Shown here piece by piece: positions 46,701 to 59,534 of a stretch of DNA of 64,000 nt. Position 1 is the first letter of the stretch; each line of letters begins with the position of its first letter. Origin of the DNA: Heterostelium album PN500 (taxonomy: Eukaryota > Evosea > Eumycetozoa > Acytosteliales > Acytosteliaceae); NCBI RefSeq assembly GCF_000004825.1, contig NW_008805086.1:806001-870000 (forward strand), read 5' to 3'. Made by a program: the position numbers and the translations under genes. The notes beneath the pieces are model-generated. The model was given only the letters and a program-made list of their open reading frames with translations. It searched no databases and had not been told where the DNA came from.

Positions 46701-49700
46701 GAATCTCGAAATATCGAGGGAAGCAAGTACTTCGGAGAGACCTTGAGCGGCACCGGAACGTTCTACTGGCCCGACATCCGACTTGACAGTCTCCAACAAC
46801 CATGGCACAAGAGTAGTGAAATTCTCCTCACCCATTCCACGAACGAGCAAACCGAGCGCTCTAGCACAGATAGCACGAACCTCTGGAATTGGATCAAGCA
46901 ATACATTCTGGAGGGTTGGCATGAGAACGGCGAGATATGGAATCAACTCCTTGGGATCGGTCAACGAGCAGAGATTACCTACGATCTGACAAGTCATTTT
47001 CTTGATCTCTGAGCTACGCTCCTTCAAGGTTCTCTCGAGAATTGGCATCATCAACGACAATGAAGCTGGATCGATAGTATGGATATAGTTGGTATTGAGA
47101 AGATTCTCGAGAAGTTCACGTGAGTAGAGGTCTGGGTCGTTGTAGGTTTTCAATAACAGTGGAACATGGATTTGAATCTCTGGATTTCTAATGACGGAAC
47201 CGATGTGAGAGAGTGCCTCTTTGGCTGCTTCTTGTACTTTGATGTGAGTGTCGTTGAGGACGTTGGTGAGCTTTGGCACGATGGTTGGCAAACATGCTGA
47301 CAACTGCTTGGGTGCGCAGAATGCCATGGCACCGAGCAACTCGATCGATCCTTCTTTGGTACGCCACTGACGGTCGTCCAACGCCTTTAGGAGTGCTGGC
47401 AACACAATCTTGACACCGTGTCCAGAGAGCTGCGACATAATGGCACGCGCAGTCTCCGAGGTGGCAAGACGAACCTCAGCGCTACTGTCACCAAAGCAGA
47501 CGAGCAACTTTGGAATAATTTGGATAACGTATGGTTCGAATACACGACCGAGAGTATTGCAAAGACATTCGAATGCAAACAGTGAACCTTGACGTGAGAT
47601 TGGATGCTTCTTGTCCTCGACGAATCCAGTGAGTGTCGCCATGATGTTGTAGGCTTTCAATGATGAGATTCCAAGACCTTTGATTGCACCTGCCAAACCG
47701 AAAGCATTACCCTTACGATCGGCATAGTCTGCTCCCATCTTGATGTTGTTCAACAACACCGGGATGATACGTTCACCTTGCTTCTTGAAGTGGGACAACA
47801 GTTGAGTGAGACACTTGGAGATGGTTTGTTGTACGTCTTCTGAGGGTGTGGACAGCGCTTGGATAAGTTTGTCCAAGATGACGACAACCTTTGGATTGGT
47901 GTCGTCCATGTGCTTGGCGAGTGCACCCATCAGCACGACTACGGAAGCACGGATACTGTCTTCGTCTCCGGTTCCAGAGTCTGGACGCGACAAGAATCCC
48001 TCGAAAATCTTCAAGAGTTCCGAACTGAACTTGTCACCGACACCTGCAATAATGGTCATTCCAGCTTGGATAACCTCTTGAACGACCTCAGGCTTGGAAT
48101 CGTAGAGTCCAGAGTTGATAATCCACTCGAACAACAGCGAGACGTCCTCTGGCGATGAGATGGCGGCACCGACACCTGAGAGTGCACGAATGATAGAACG
48201 ACGATTGTGAATCATCTCTCTTGAATCCTTAATATCGACAGCTACATTATCGACGTAGGCTTTAATCAATGGTTCAATAGCGTAGGTGCGAATGGAGGAA
48301 GTGTCCAGCTTGGCTGCGGCAGTGAGTGCGACAATGTTGAGCTTACGCACTTCGTCGTGAACGCTGTAGATCGACTTGTTGAGGATCTCAAGGTAGCGGT
48401 TGACTGGTGGCTGTTGGTTGGTAGCTACCCAGATCTTGTCGGCAAGCTGAGCGACCGATGACTCTGGATCGTGCTTGACAAACCACAACTTTCCGATGTA
48501 GTCGTCCTCCCATTGGAACGATGGCTGGTAGATGGCCGGAATCTTTTCGACACCCTGCAGACAGATCGATCGGACCTGTTGGTGTGGCGAGATCAATCCT
48601 TCCATGAGCTCTTTGATGTCGGATTCTTCGACACCGTTGATGATCTGGAAGATCGATGCACGTGCCTGTGTCTCGAGACGTGTCGAGGTGGCAACCACAA
48701 CAATGAGCGAGGCAATCATGGATCCACGTGGATACGGTTGTCCTTGGAGAGTGTGTCTCTCAATGATTTCCATTGAAAGCTCTTGGATGGTGTAGGAAAC
48801 GGTCTTTTCCAGTCCGTTCTTGATGATTGGCCAGAAAAAGTTGAAGGCCGACGCTGGAAGTGGCTCCGACTTGGAGAGCTCCTTGACGTTGACGAGCACC
48901 TTTTGGATTCCAGAGAGAATCGCAATGTCTGACAACACCGGGGTGGCGTAGATGTTGCTGATCAAGTAGGTAACCATCATGGCGTAGTATTGTTCCAGTT
49001 TGATACGTCTTGGAACACAGATGGTCAGTGAGCGGTAGGTAGTCTGTGCCCAGTCGCCAACGATCGAATTCTTAAAGAGATCCAAGATTGGCAAGTAGAG
49101 AATCGAGAGATACTCACCGGCAAACAGTGGCGATGCTTTTGCCATTGTTGTGACGGCGTCCAGTGCAATCTGGAAGATTCTGATGGTGGTGGTGACTTCA
49201 CGACGCACGACCGACTGCTCGGCAATCTGACGTTGTTTCTCCTTCTCGAGACGTTCGTCTTCACCACTCTCCTTCTTTCTCTTCTCCTCGGCACGACGCT
49301 TCAACTCCTCAGCTTTCTCCTCTTCGGCGGTCTTCTTCTTGGCGGTCTTTCCACGACGAATCTCAGAGGCGATACGCTCCTGCTCGGCCAGCGCCTTCTC
49401 GTCTACGAGTGGTTTCTCCTGGTAGAGTACACCCTCCTCGGCAGCGTGGATGGCCAGCTGGAGTGGAGTGAGACCGTTGATAGTCGACAACTGCAATGCA
49501 CGAATAAAGTGTGGAACAGCATTCTCCACGACCTGAGCACACTTGACACGCGAGAACGTAGTCATTGCCGCTTGGAAAGCCTGTTGGTAGAGGACGGAAC
49601 GACGGTTATTCAAACCGTGGGCAAACAGATACTGTACGACGTCACGAGCCATATCCAAATGACTGGCGAACAACTCACGAGTGCTTGTTCCCAGTAGAGT

Positions 49701-52041
49701 GAGACAATCCACCCAGCAACCACCGACCAGCGGATGATTGGCGAGCAGCGCCAAAGCAGGATAGTTCTTGGCATCGAATGATGATCTTGATAATGTAGCT
49801 TTCAAAGCTGAACTATAAATATCATTGGTCAATTGTGTATTACTATTATTATTATTATTATTGTTATTATTATTATTATTGATATTTGAATGGGATTCCA
49901 CCAACTTTGAAAACTCTGCAAAAAAGATGTTGGAAAGTTCTGGATTGTGTTGGTAGAGTTGATGAATTGCTTGTTTGGCGGCACGTCTTGTCTTCCATTG
50001 GGAGTGGAGCAAGAGCTGAACGATCGATTGGTAGGCGGTACGATCGTTGGCCTTGGCATTCAACAACTTGAGTGACTGGATGACGCTGGCTACGAGCTTG
50101 GTGATCTGGTCACTCTTTTGAGTTCTATTGAGGAAGGTCGGTTGATGGAGGAACGCGCTGTTTCCGACGAGCATTGGCATCAGCAGCTTGTCGGATTGGA
50201 GCTTGGTGGCGAATGGACAGCCCGGTGTCTGAATGATGGCAAGCAGATAGATGAGAGCGGCAGTGGTCGAGCCGGTTTCGCAGGTCTGTGGATTCTTGAC
50301 CTGTTTCAAAATGGCAAAGATCGACTCGGAGAACGATGTATTGATCTGAGTGAGTTTCTTCTCCATCTTTTTGAAATCGACGTCGGCACCGAACGATCGC
50401 GAAAGCGCAACAATAAATCTCGACTTTACCTGGTCGTCGTCCGCCTTCATCACAGTATTTATAAACTTGACCATTTGATCCGAAAGCAATTGATCCGATA
50501 AACTCAAACAACTGCCAATCAGTTTTATACCTTGAATTCTATTTAATTTTGTAACTATAAATATTGTATGGAAAAGTAGTATTAATATCGATCGTCAAGT
50601 TGTCATTTAGTTGTTTGTTTGTTATTTATACACCTACATTCTTTTTCAAGATAAGCAGTCAGTGGAGTAAGAATTGACTTAACAATTGCCAACTTTTCAT
50701 TTAATTCGTAACCATTAACCATTATTGAACTCAATGCATAGATTGTGTTTAATTTAACATGAAGATTACCTGGTGCTATAATAAAATAATAATAATATGA
50801 GGAAGAAGAAGATTAATATTGAGTTGATATCAAATGATATGAGAATTGTTATTAGTTTTGAACATACTGGTAAATCCTTTGACGATGTCATCGATTGAAG
50901 ATAGAATTACTTTAGCTTCCTTTGTTTTGATTGTAACAATGTTGAATACATTTTTAATTAGTTTCTTATTGATTGTTGTCACTTGGAACACTGGGATCAA
51001 CATTGGAATCAACTGAGTCTTTGTCAAAGTCGACAAATCGAAACTGACATATTCAAGAATAACATTCAAAACCTGTGTAATATCTTCTTGTGATCTTTTA
51101 ATAAATCTTGATATAGTTGCTAGAATTGATTGTTATAACAAGTAAGTTGTTGTTGTTGTCAGTCCATGAATCATGAATATTCCATATAAAAACTTTGAAA
51201 AAAACTTACGCATTAAAATAGTTGTGAAATCCTGAAGATCTAAAAGTTTAAAGATTGGAATGAATAGACGATGCTTGTCGATCGAGAGTGGCTGTGTGGA
51301 AGCTAACACTACTTTGTTGTAGTAGTTGAGGAAGATGTCTTTGTGCTCTTGGAGCTGCTTCTCGCTGAACACCGACAGCAGGTAGCCAAAGAAGAATAGG
51401 GTCGACGAAGATTCGCTCGACTTGATCTGCGAGAAGTAGAGGTTCGCCAGCTTGGCGTGGTCCAGTTGGAATGCGCGGATAAAGTGTGTACGAGCGAATC
51501 CCAGTTGAGTGGCGGTCATGTCGGCGAGCAGCGAGCACTGCGCGTTGAGGAGGAGCGTGAGCATGGCGGGCGCGTCCTGTGCGAGCTGGTCGGCGCACTC
51601 GCGCAACACGATGAGCGACCACTGCACGAGAGTGTTGTGCGGTACGTAGCGTGGCATGCTCGATGGTTTCGGGAGCTGCTTGGCAGCGGCGGCGAGCCGG
51701 CGGATGAAGCGCTCGACCGCCACCAGACGCAGGTCGGCGGGCGCGCGCGCGAATGCCGCCACCATCGAGTTGGCGACCAAGCGAATCGAGTAGGAGTCGC
51801 TATAGACAAACAGTGTATTAAAGTATGCGTCGACCAGTGATTCCAGTCCGTCGATGGTGGTTGGCGGTTGACGCACCAACTCGTCGACGGCCGCTTTTCG
51901 CGCGGCACGACTCGAACTCGAGAGCATCTTGCAATTGTTCATAAAACTCTGTTGTTCATCATCTTGATCGACAACCAACAAATGTTGTTGTTGTTCGCTA
52001 TTGCTACCACTATTGTTTTCTGTTGCTGTTACTTCTGTCAT
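43800..52041 (-). CDS. gcn1: GCN1, translational activator of the Gcn2 eIF2-alpha kinase
   Basis: Four exons (52041-51210, 51119-50868, 50775-50638, 50554-43800) join in phase to give about 2658 residues, nearly the human GCN1 length (2671). Almost the whole protein is HEAT repeat. The central EF3-like region, which binds Gcn2 and ribosomes, is well conserved: DRKGNAFGLAGAIKGLGISS, RQGSLFAFECLCNTLGRVFE, DRQWRTKEGSIELLGAMAFC, SGAAQGLSEVLASL and LARALG-like ICARALGLLVRGMGEENF. A charged Lys/Glu/Arg linker (about residues 770-820) interrupts the N-terminal repeats, and Gln/Asn tracts sit in loops. GCN1 senses stalled and colliding ribosomes and uncharged tRNA with Gcn20 and Gcn2. The start is ATG 52041, after an in-frame stop-free leader of non-ATG codons. 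It is head-to-head with alanyl-tRNA synthetase. Confidence 0.95.
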
Positions 52042-53443
52042 TTTTCTTACTTCAGGTTTCAAACCAGATTCTTTTCTATTCTCTTTCTTTCTTTTTTAAC
52101 TTTTTTGTTTTTTAAATTTTCAAACTAAAATATACATGAATAGAAAACTTTAAAATTGAATAACTATAACTAACTTTTCAAAAAGAGAGATAATAATTCA
52201 AATTTGAATCAAGTCTAAAACAATAGATATATATAATTATATATTTTAGTAAAAGAAAATAAAGATAAAAAAACAAACAAACAAACAAACAAAACAATGA
52301 TAAATTAATGAAAAAGTAAAACTTTGTTTATGTTATTCAAGGTTAGAGAGACAGTCCAAAGCTCACGCAGTCATTGACAATTTTTTTTTTTTTTTAACAT
52401 TTTTTTTTTAAAAATTTCTCACAAATTTGTTTTGTCGTGTTCCTTTTTATTTTTTTTTTTGATTGACATTGTTTTGTTTCATTCACGTTTTTTTAAAAAT
52501 CAACAAAAAACGTTACTTTTGGATTGACTTGGTTTTCAATTTTAAAATTCAAAAGCCTTTGATCACACATAGTTTTTCAAAAAGGTTTTTTTAAATGTTT
52601 TTATATTTTTTCAATAAATTGCTTAGTTTGGTAGTCCTTGACGGTAGTTATTTAAAATAAATTTATATTTTTCATTAAAAAGAGTTCTTTAAATTCCATT
52701 TCATTTTTGATATTTCACTATTTTATTTATATTTTCTTTATTTATATATTTAATATATAATCTTTATTTTATTTTTAATCAATATATAAAGGTAATGTAT
52801 TTCATTATCAATACATTATAATTGTTTGTTCTAGTCAATGAAATCAATCATTCAATATATGTCAAATCAAATAGAAAAGAATAGAATACAGCATTATTGT
52901 AATCAATATAAATAGTTAGTTAGTCACTGACATTTTGAGTTTCAATACGACCAGATGTCTAATTCCTTGATATTTATCAAAAATAATTTATATTATAAAA
53001 AATCAATAAACAACAATAACAACAACAGCGAAACAACACACAACGATGTCATCTTAATAATTTAACAACTTTTAAAAAAAAAAAATACAACAAACAATAA
53101 CATCAATATATTCGGAAAATATAGTGGGTGGTTATGTTATAAGTTGTTTAATAATAACACACTTTTTTTTTTCACTTTTATTGAATTACTTAATCTATCT
53201 ACTACTACTATTTTGTTCTATAACATTCTATCTCATTCTATTCCTCAATTGTTGTTGTTGTTTTCTTTTAATTTCTGTGATTTTTAGTTGATTCAATTAG
53301 TTAGGTTATTAACATTAATATTAATTCAATAATACCAAAAATAGATTAGATATTTATTTTTCTGTATAATTTTTATAATATAATAATATATATATTTGTA
53401 TAGTTAGTATATATTTTTGGGGTAGTGAATCAATCAATCAATA
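52042..53443. promoter_or_regulatory. Divergent intergenic region between GCN1 and alaS
   Basis: 1.4 kb of AT-rich DNA separating two head-to-head translation genes. It contains T runs at 52380-52410 and about 52450, a (AACA)n run at 52271-52293, GTGGGTGG near 53124-53131, and a poly(T) stretch at 53163. It must hold both promoters; no further gene or RNA is visible. Confidence 0.5.
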
Positions 53444-53665
53444 ATGACAAGTTCAGTACCAACAGTAAATGAAATCAGAAAGACATTCATTGATTTCTTT
53501 GTCAATAAATGTGAACATACATTTGTGCCATCGTCACAGGTCGTTCCACACGACGATCCAACATTGTTGTTTGCCAACGCCGGTATGAATCAATTCAAGC
53601 CGATCTTCTTGGGTCAAGCCGATCCACGTAGCGAGCAGGCCAAGTTGAAGCGTGCCGCCAACTCA

Positions 53666-53700
<35 letters not shown>

Positions 53701-56401
53701 TCTCGACGACGTCGGTAAGGACACCTATCACCACACCTTCTTTGAGATGCTTGGCAACTGGTCGTTCGGTAACTACTTTAAGCGTGAAGCCATCACCTGG
53801 GCTTGGGAGTTGTTGACCGACGTCTACAAGTTGGACAAGGAGCGTTTGTACGCCTCGTACTTTGGTGGAGCCGCCGACAAGGGTTTGGAGCCAGACTTGG
53901 AAGCCAAGTCGATCTGGGAGGAGTTCCTTCCGGCCGATCGTGTGCTGCCCTTTGGAATGAAGGAGAACTTCTGGGAGATGGGTGACACCGGTCCCTGCGG
54001 TCCATGCTCAGAGATCCATTTCGACAAGATCGAGGGTCGTACCGGTTCACAGGCATTGGTCAACGCCGACGATCCCACCTTGATTGAGATCTGGAATCTC
54101 GTGTTCATTCAATATAATAGAGAGGCCGACAAGTCGTTGCGTCCACTGCCAAACAAGCACGTCGATACCGGTATGGGATTGGAGCGTGTCACTTCGATCA
54201 TTCAGAAGGTCGGAACCAACTATGACACTGACATTTTCGGACCGATCTTCACTGAGATCCAAAAGGTCACTGGATTCACCGAGCCATACGGTGGAAAGGT
54301 CGGAAAAGACGATCCCGAACAAGTCGATATGGCATACAGAGTTATTGCAGATCACATTCGTACACTGACATTCTCGTTGGCCGACGGTGCCATTCCATCG
54401 AGTGATGGACGTGGTTCCGTCTTGAGAAGAATCTTGCGTCGTGCCATCCGTTACGGTAAGCAAAAGTTAAAGGCTCCACCAGGATTCTTCCATCGTTTGG
54501 TCGACGTTGTCGTCGCTCATTTCGGTGAGTTCTTCCCAGAGCTGAGATCGCGTCCACAACACATCATCTCGGTGATTGAGAGCGAGGAAAAGATGTTTGA
54601 GCGTACATTGGACAAGGGTATCTTGGAGTTTGAAAACATCTTGAAAAAGACAAGCAACGGTGTGATCTCTGCTTCACACGCTCACTATCTCAGCTCTTCA
54701 TTTGGTTTCCCAATCGATTTGACCACACTGATGGCCGAAGAGAAGGGTGTCAAGGTCGATCTCAAGGGTTACGAAGTGTTGGTCGAGAAATTCGCTGAGG
54801 ATTCGCGTCGTCGTCAAAAGGAAAAGAAGTCCGAGTTGAATCTTGGTGCCGAGCCAATTTCGATTCTCCAGAAGCGTTCGATCCAACCAACCAACGACCA
54901 ATACAAATACGAACAGAAGGAGGTACAAACCGTTGTAAAAGCCATCTGGACCGGTAAGGAGTTGATCGATCAGTTGACTGCCGAGCACAAGAACACCTTG
55001 GTCGGTGTCATCTTGGAGAGCACCAACTTCTATCCTGAGCAGGGTGGTCAGATCTACGACATCGGTAACATCAACTTTGTCGACAGTCAGAACACCGCAT
55101 TCACCGTCTCTGACTGCAAGGTGTTCGGAGGTTACGTGCTGCACATCGGTTACATCTCGGACGACTGTGACAAGTTGGCCGTTGGCGACAAGGTCGAAAC
55201 CACCGTCGACTACACCCGTCGTATCCCAATCATGAGCAATCACACCTCCACTCACATGGTTAACTTTGCATTGAGACAAGTTCTCGGATCCACCGTCGAC
55301 CAACGTGGTTCGCTCGTCGACAACACCCGTTTGCGTTTCGACTTCTCGTCGACCAAGGGTATGTCCAAGGACGAATTGGTCAAGACCGACGCCATTGTAA
55401 ATGAGCTCATTGCCAAGCAACTCAATGTCTATTGCAAGGACGTCGAGTTGGCCAGCGCCAAGAAGATCTACGGTTTGCGTGCCGTCTTTGGTGAAGTCTA
55501 CCCAGATCCAGTGCGTGTTGTTTCCGTCGGTGTCGACGTCAACGACCTCCTTGCCAACCCATCGAACACCGAGTGGGCCAACTACTCTATCGAATTCTGT
55601 GGTGGTACTCACATCGCCAACTCAAAGGAGGCCGAACTCTTCACCATCGTCTCTGAGGAGGCCGTCTCTGCCGGTGTCAGACGTCTCTTTGCCGTCACCG
55701 GTACAGACGCCTCTGTTGTATACGACAACAACAGAAAGTTGGAGACCGCATTCACCGACGCCGCCAAACTCACTGGAAAGGATCTCAAGGATCACGTTCC
55801 ATCGCTCCTCGCTCTCTTGGAGTCACATCCAGTCTCTGCATCAAAGAGGATCGAACTCCTCGAGAAGCTCAACAACTTGCAAACCACCGTAAAGAAATAC
55901 TTTAAGGAATTGGAGAGTTCATCGATCAGCGATTCAAACAAGGTTGTAGATGAAATCATTGCTCAATTAACTGAAAGTAAAGCTCCAGTACATGTTGGTG
56001 TTATCAATCGTAAGTTGACTCAACAACTTGTTGATATTTAAAATTATAACTAACTCTTATTCATTCATTCATTCTTTAATAATATTATAGTTGGATTGAA
56101 TAACTCTGCTATTACAGATGCCATTAAGAACGTACAAAAGAAATGTCCAGACACTGCTATTATGTTTGTCAGTCCAGATCAAGAAAAGAAGAAGGTTTGT
56201 GTTCTCTCAATCGTTCCACCAACATCCACTGCTGCCTCAAAGGGTTTGACTGCCAATGGATGGGTTGTAAAGGTTGCCGAACAACTCGGAGGTAAAGGTG
56301 GTGGCAAGACCGATGTTGCCCAAGGTACCGGTTCCCAAATTGAAAACGTTGACAACGCCGTCGAATTTGCCAAAGACTTTGCCAAGAAGTTATCACTATA
56401 A
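53444..56401 (+). CDS. alaS: Alanyl-tRNA synthetase
   Basis: Exons 53444-56009 and 56091-56401 join as C|TT to give 958 residues (human AARS1 has 968). Class II catalytic core at the N terminus: IRKTFIDFFVNKCEHTFVPS, FANAGMNQFKPIFLG, HHTFFEMLGNWSFGNYFK and GDTGPCGPCSEIH. The tRNA-binding middle part follows. The editing domain has the HTSTH (HxxxH) motif at about 599-603 and CGGTH at about 718, the zinc site that removes mis-charged serine and glycine. The last exon carries the C-Ala domain (GKGGGKTDVAQGTG). No mitochondrial presequence is seen, so this is at least the cytosolic enzyme. Codon use is strongly biased as in other highly expressed genes here. The intron is 81 bp with a GTAAGT donor and TATTATAG acceptor. 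Confidence 0.97.
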
Positions 56402-57564
56402 AACTATTAAACTCAATCAAAAATGCGTTAAATAAATATATAATTTATTAAATATTCAATATCATCAGGTTTTTCAATTATATATCTATCTAATTCAACT
56501 AATTTTTAAATCTTGAAAATCTAAACTATATTTATTTAAAAATTTTCGGTTGCCATAAAAAGTTAGTTGCTTTTTTTGTTTTCCAGACTCTTTTTAGAAA
56601 TAAAATTATTTTTGAAAGTTGATGAACCAATTCTTTTTTTGAATTTGATATTGAGATTAATCGATCTAGGAATTTGAATATAAACAACAAGTAAGATAAA
56701 ATTATACTTAAAAAAAATATTAGATTTTAATCTTTCTGAATTCAAAATATTAAAAAAAAATCTATTTTTTATCCTACTTGTTAAAGTTTTTAATTTATTT
56801 ATTTGGATCGTTTAATTTAAGAATTATGAAAATAAAAAATGAAATTTCAATTGATGAAATAAACACCCCCAGAATCCCAAATTGCACCAAAAAAATTAAA
56901 TTTTAAATTTTTATTCTCAAGAATACGCCTGTCGTTTCTTTTGTTTTTTTTTTGATTCTTCTTTGTTTTTTGTGACCCTTCGACAAACAAACACCCGTTC
57001 CACTCAAAGGATGTTTTAATTTTTTGCTTTAGTTTTCTAGTGTTTTTTGTGTTTTTTTTTTTAATCATTTTATTCGATACTTTTATAATCATCATTTCAC
57101 TCACCTTCTATCTAAAATCATTAACAGTAAACAAGAGAGATATAAAAACAATTAGCTAATTAAATTTATTACAATCACATATTCATATACATATATATAT
57201 AAAAAAGACTGTTATTTAACAGTTCTATTCTAAATTCTAACCACTCACACAAAACAACACAAAAGTTTAAATCTGTTGTTATATTAATTTACCACTTTTA
57301 ATTAAGTTATATAGCTAGACTTTCAATTATTGGTTATAATATCCAAAAAACCGGCTTTAATTATATCATTTCATCGAATAATAATTATTTCTTTTAATTT
57401 ATTTTTAACTGATCTATTCTCTCTCTCTTTTTTTTTTTTGTTAATGTTTAAATATTTATTATAATCATTTAACAATTATCATAATTTACATATAAACATC
57501 ATAAATACATACTATAATAATAATTATAATTATAATAATATATAGAATTAAATTTTAAAAAATA
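56402..57564. other. Intergenic region between alaS and serine dehydratase
   Basis: About 1.16 kb of AT-rich DNA with several AATAAA motifs after the alaS stop. No convincing ORF or RNA. The small more mixed patch at 56860-57010 has only a Lys-rich minus-strand frame, which I do not believe. Confidence 0.55.
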
Positions 57565-58984
57565 ATGGCATCTTCTTCACCATATTTAGTATCGAGTGCA
57601 TCAGAGGAAAATAGTGGTGGTCTGCTACTATCAAACAATGAAATTTTGAAAAAGTATGAATTTTCCTAATTCTATTTTCGAAACGTACACACAGGTATTG
57701 ACACATCACATTTGATCTATTACCACCAATTATTATTATTTTCAACAGCACAAAATTAAGTCTACATATAAATTCGCCATTGGTTGAATCACTGGCATTG
57801 AATCAGGTGATTAACGCTGGAAATACATCGGGTACACCAATTAGAGTCTGGGCAAAGATGGATGCACTCCAACCATCTGGTTCATTTAAAATTCGTGGTG
57901 TTGGACTTCACTGTTCCAGAGCCGTAAATGAAAAAGGAGTTAAACATTTAAGTAAGAAATATTTATAAAGATTTTTGAAAATATATTTTTTTGGACATTG
58001 GAAAAAGTAGAAGAATAGAAATAACTTATTTCTTTTGTTATTTACTTCTTTTTAGTTTGTTCATCAGGTGGAAATGCTGGAAAATCAGTTGCATATGCAG
58101 GACGTTGTTTGGGTGTGAAAACTACTATCGTTTTGCCAAGTACTATTCCTCTGGAGACAAGACAAAAGATACAGGCAGAGGGAGCAGACGTTCTGGTGCA
58201 TGGAGCAATCTGGGATGAAGCCGATGTTTTGGCGCGACAGATAGCCGAGCGTGAAGGTGTCGATGGTTATATTCATCCATTCAATCATCCGGATCTCTGG
58301 GAGGGACACTCAACGTTGATCGACGAGGTCTATCAATCGGTGCAATCGGGACACGCCGAGAAGCCAGATGTAATCATCTGCTCGGTTGGCGGTGGTGGAT
58401 TGTTAGTTGGACTGGTCAATGGATTGCATCGTGTCGGCTGGCACGACGTCCCTATCGTAGCAGTGGAGACACACGGCGCCAAGAGTTTGGCTGGCTGCTT
58501 CCAAGTTGGCCACCACACAAAGTTGGACGCGAGCGAAGTGACTTCGATCTGCAAGACACTGGCGACTCGCGCCGTTTGCGAAGAAGCATGGGACTGCACC
58601 AAACGACACAGAATAATACCGGTACAAGTATCGGATTTGGCAGCCGTTGAGGCATGTTTGAAGTTTGTCGATGACGAGCGTGTCCTCGTCGAACCGGCTT
58701 GTGGTGCATCACTCGCCATCATCTATCAGTTGAACGAAGAACTTCTCAAACTCAATCCAAAGAACATTCTCTCGATTGTCTGCGGTGGAAACAACACATC
58801 GATCAAACAACTCTTTGAGTTCCAACAATCGCTAAAAGAAAAAGAACTTACATCGCTAGTCACAGAAATTGCAAACCTAACGACGACGGCAACGACGAAA
58901 ACGTCAACGGAAACGATTCCAGAGACGACAAATATTACAACAACTCCAATTTTAACAACAAATATTACATCAATCACAGCTTAA
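57565..58984 (+). CDS. sds: L-serine dehydratase / threonine deaminase (PLP-dependent)
   Basis: Exons 57565-57653, 57749-57951 and 58056-58984 join in phase to give 406 residues. The enzyme deaminates L-serine to pyruvate, and often L-threonine to 2-oxobutyrate, using PLP. Seen: the Schiff-base lysine in QPSGSFKIRG (residue 77), SSGGNAGKSVAYAGR binding the cofactor phosphate region, SVGGGGLLVGLVNGL (the glycine loop), DDERVLVEPACGASLA and the C-terminal SIVCGGNN. The order and wording match animal liver SDS more than bacterial IlvA, and there is no ACT regulatory domain. About 30 Ser-rich residues extend the N terminus and a Thr-rich tail of about 40 extends the C terminus. Exon 1 was set by its GTATGA donor and phase. 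Confidence 0.92.
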
Positions 58985-59534
58985 TCAACAACAACAACAG
59001 CAATAATAATAATAGTAATGGTTTTTATTTTATTTGTTAAATCTATACATTATATTTTTAGGTGTTTTCCTAGTTACAATATATATAATCAAAATCAAAA
59101 TTCAAATCAATATTAAAAGTTATAAATAATAGTTTTAATAAATATCCATTTTTATTTTTTTTAGATAAAAAAAAAAAGCAATTACTAGTTAATTATTGAC
59201 TTCCATAAGAAAAAGCAAAGGAATAAGATCATTCTTCTACACCATCAATAATCAATCTTTGCAAAATGGAATGCAAGTCAAATTATTGGATGAAAAATAT
59301 AAAATAAACACACAACCACACTTACACATATATTTTGATCAAACAACCATGGTAACCCACACAATCACAAAATAACACCAACTGATAAATAATATTGGTA
59401 TTATTAATTCAAAGGTGGGTTTTTTTTTAAATAATTAAAATTTTAATTAATTCTTTATTAAAAATTATTTATTTCTAATACTTTATTTATTTTAATATAG
59501 ATTAGAGATAGAGATAGTAGTAAAAGATTATATC
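58985..59534. other. Intergenic region between serine dehydratase and phospholipase B-like gene
   Basis: 550 bp of AT-rich DNA. GGTGGGTTTT at about 59414-59423 is a candidate G-box-like site upstream of the phospholipase gene. Nothing else is recognised. Confidence 0.55.

Noticed and set aside
54698-55612. 304-codon antisense ORF opposite alaS
   Set aside because: It is a Val/Asp/Leu-rich mirror of biased GTC/GAC/AAG codons and shows no domain.
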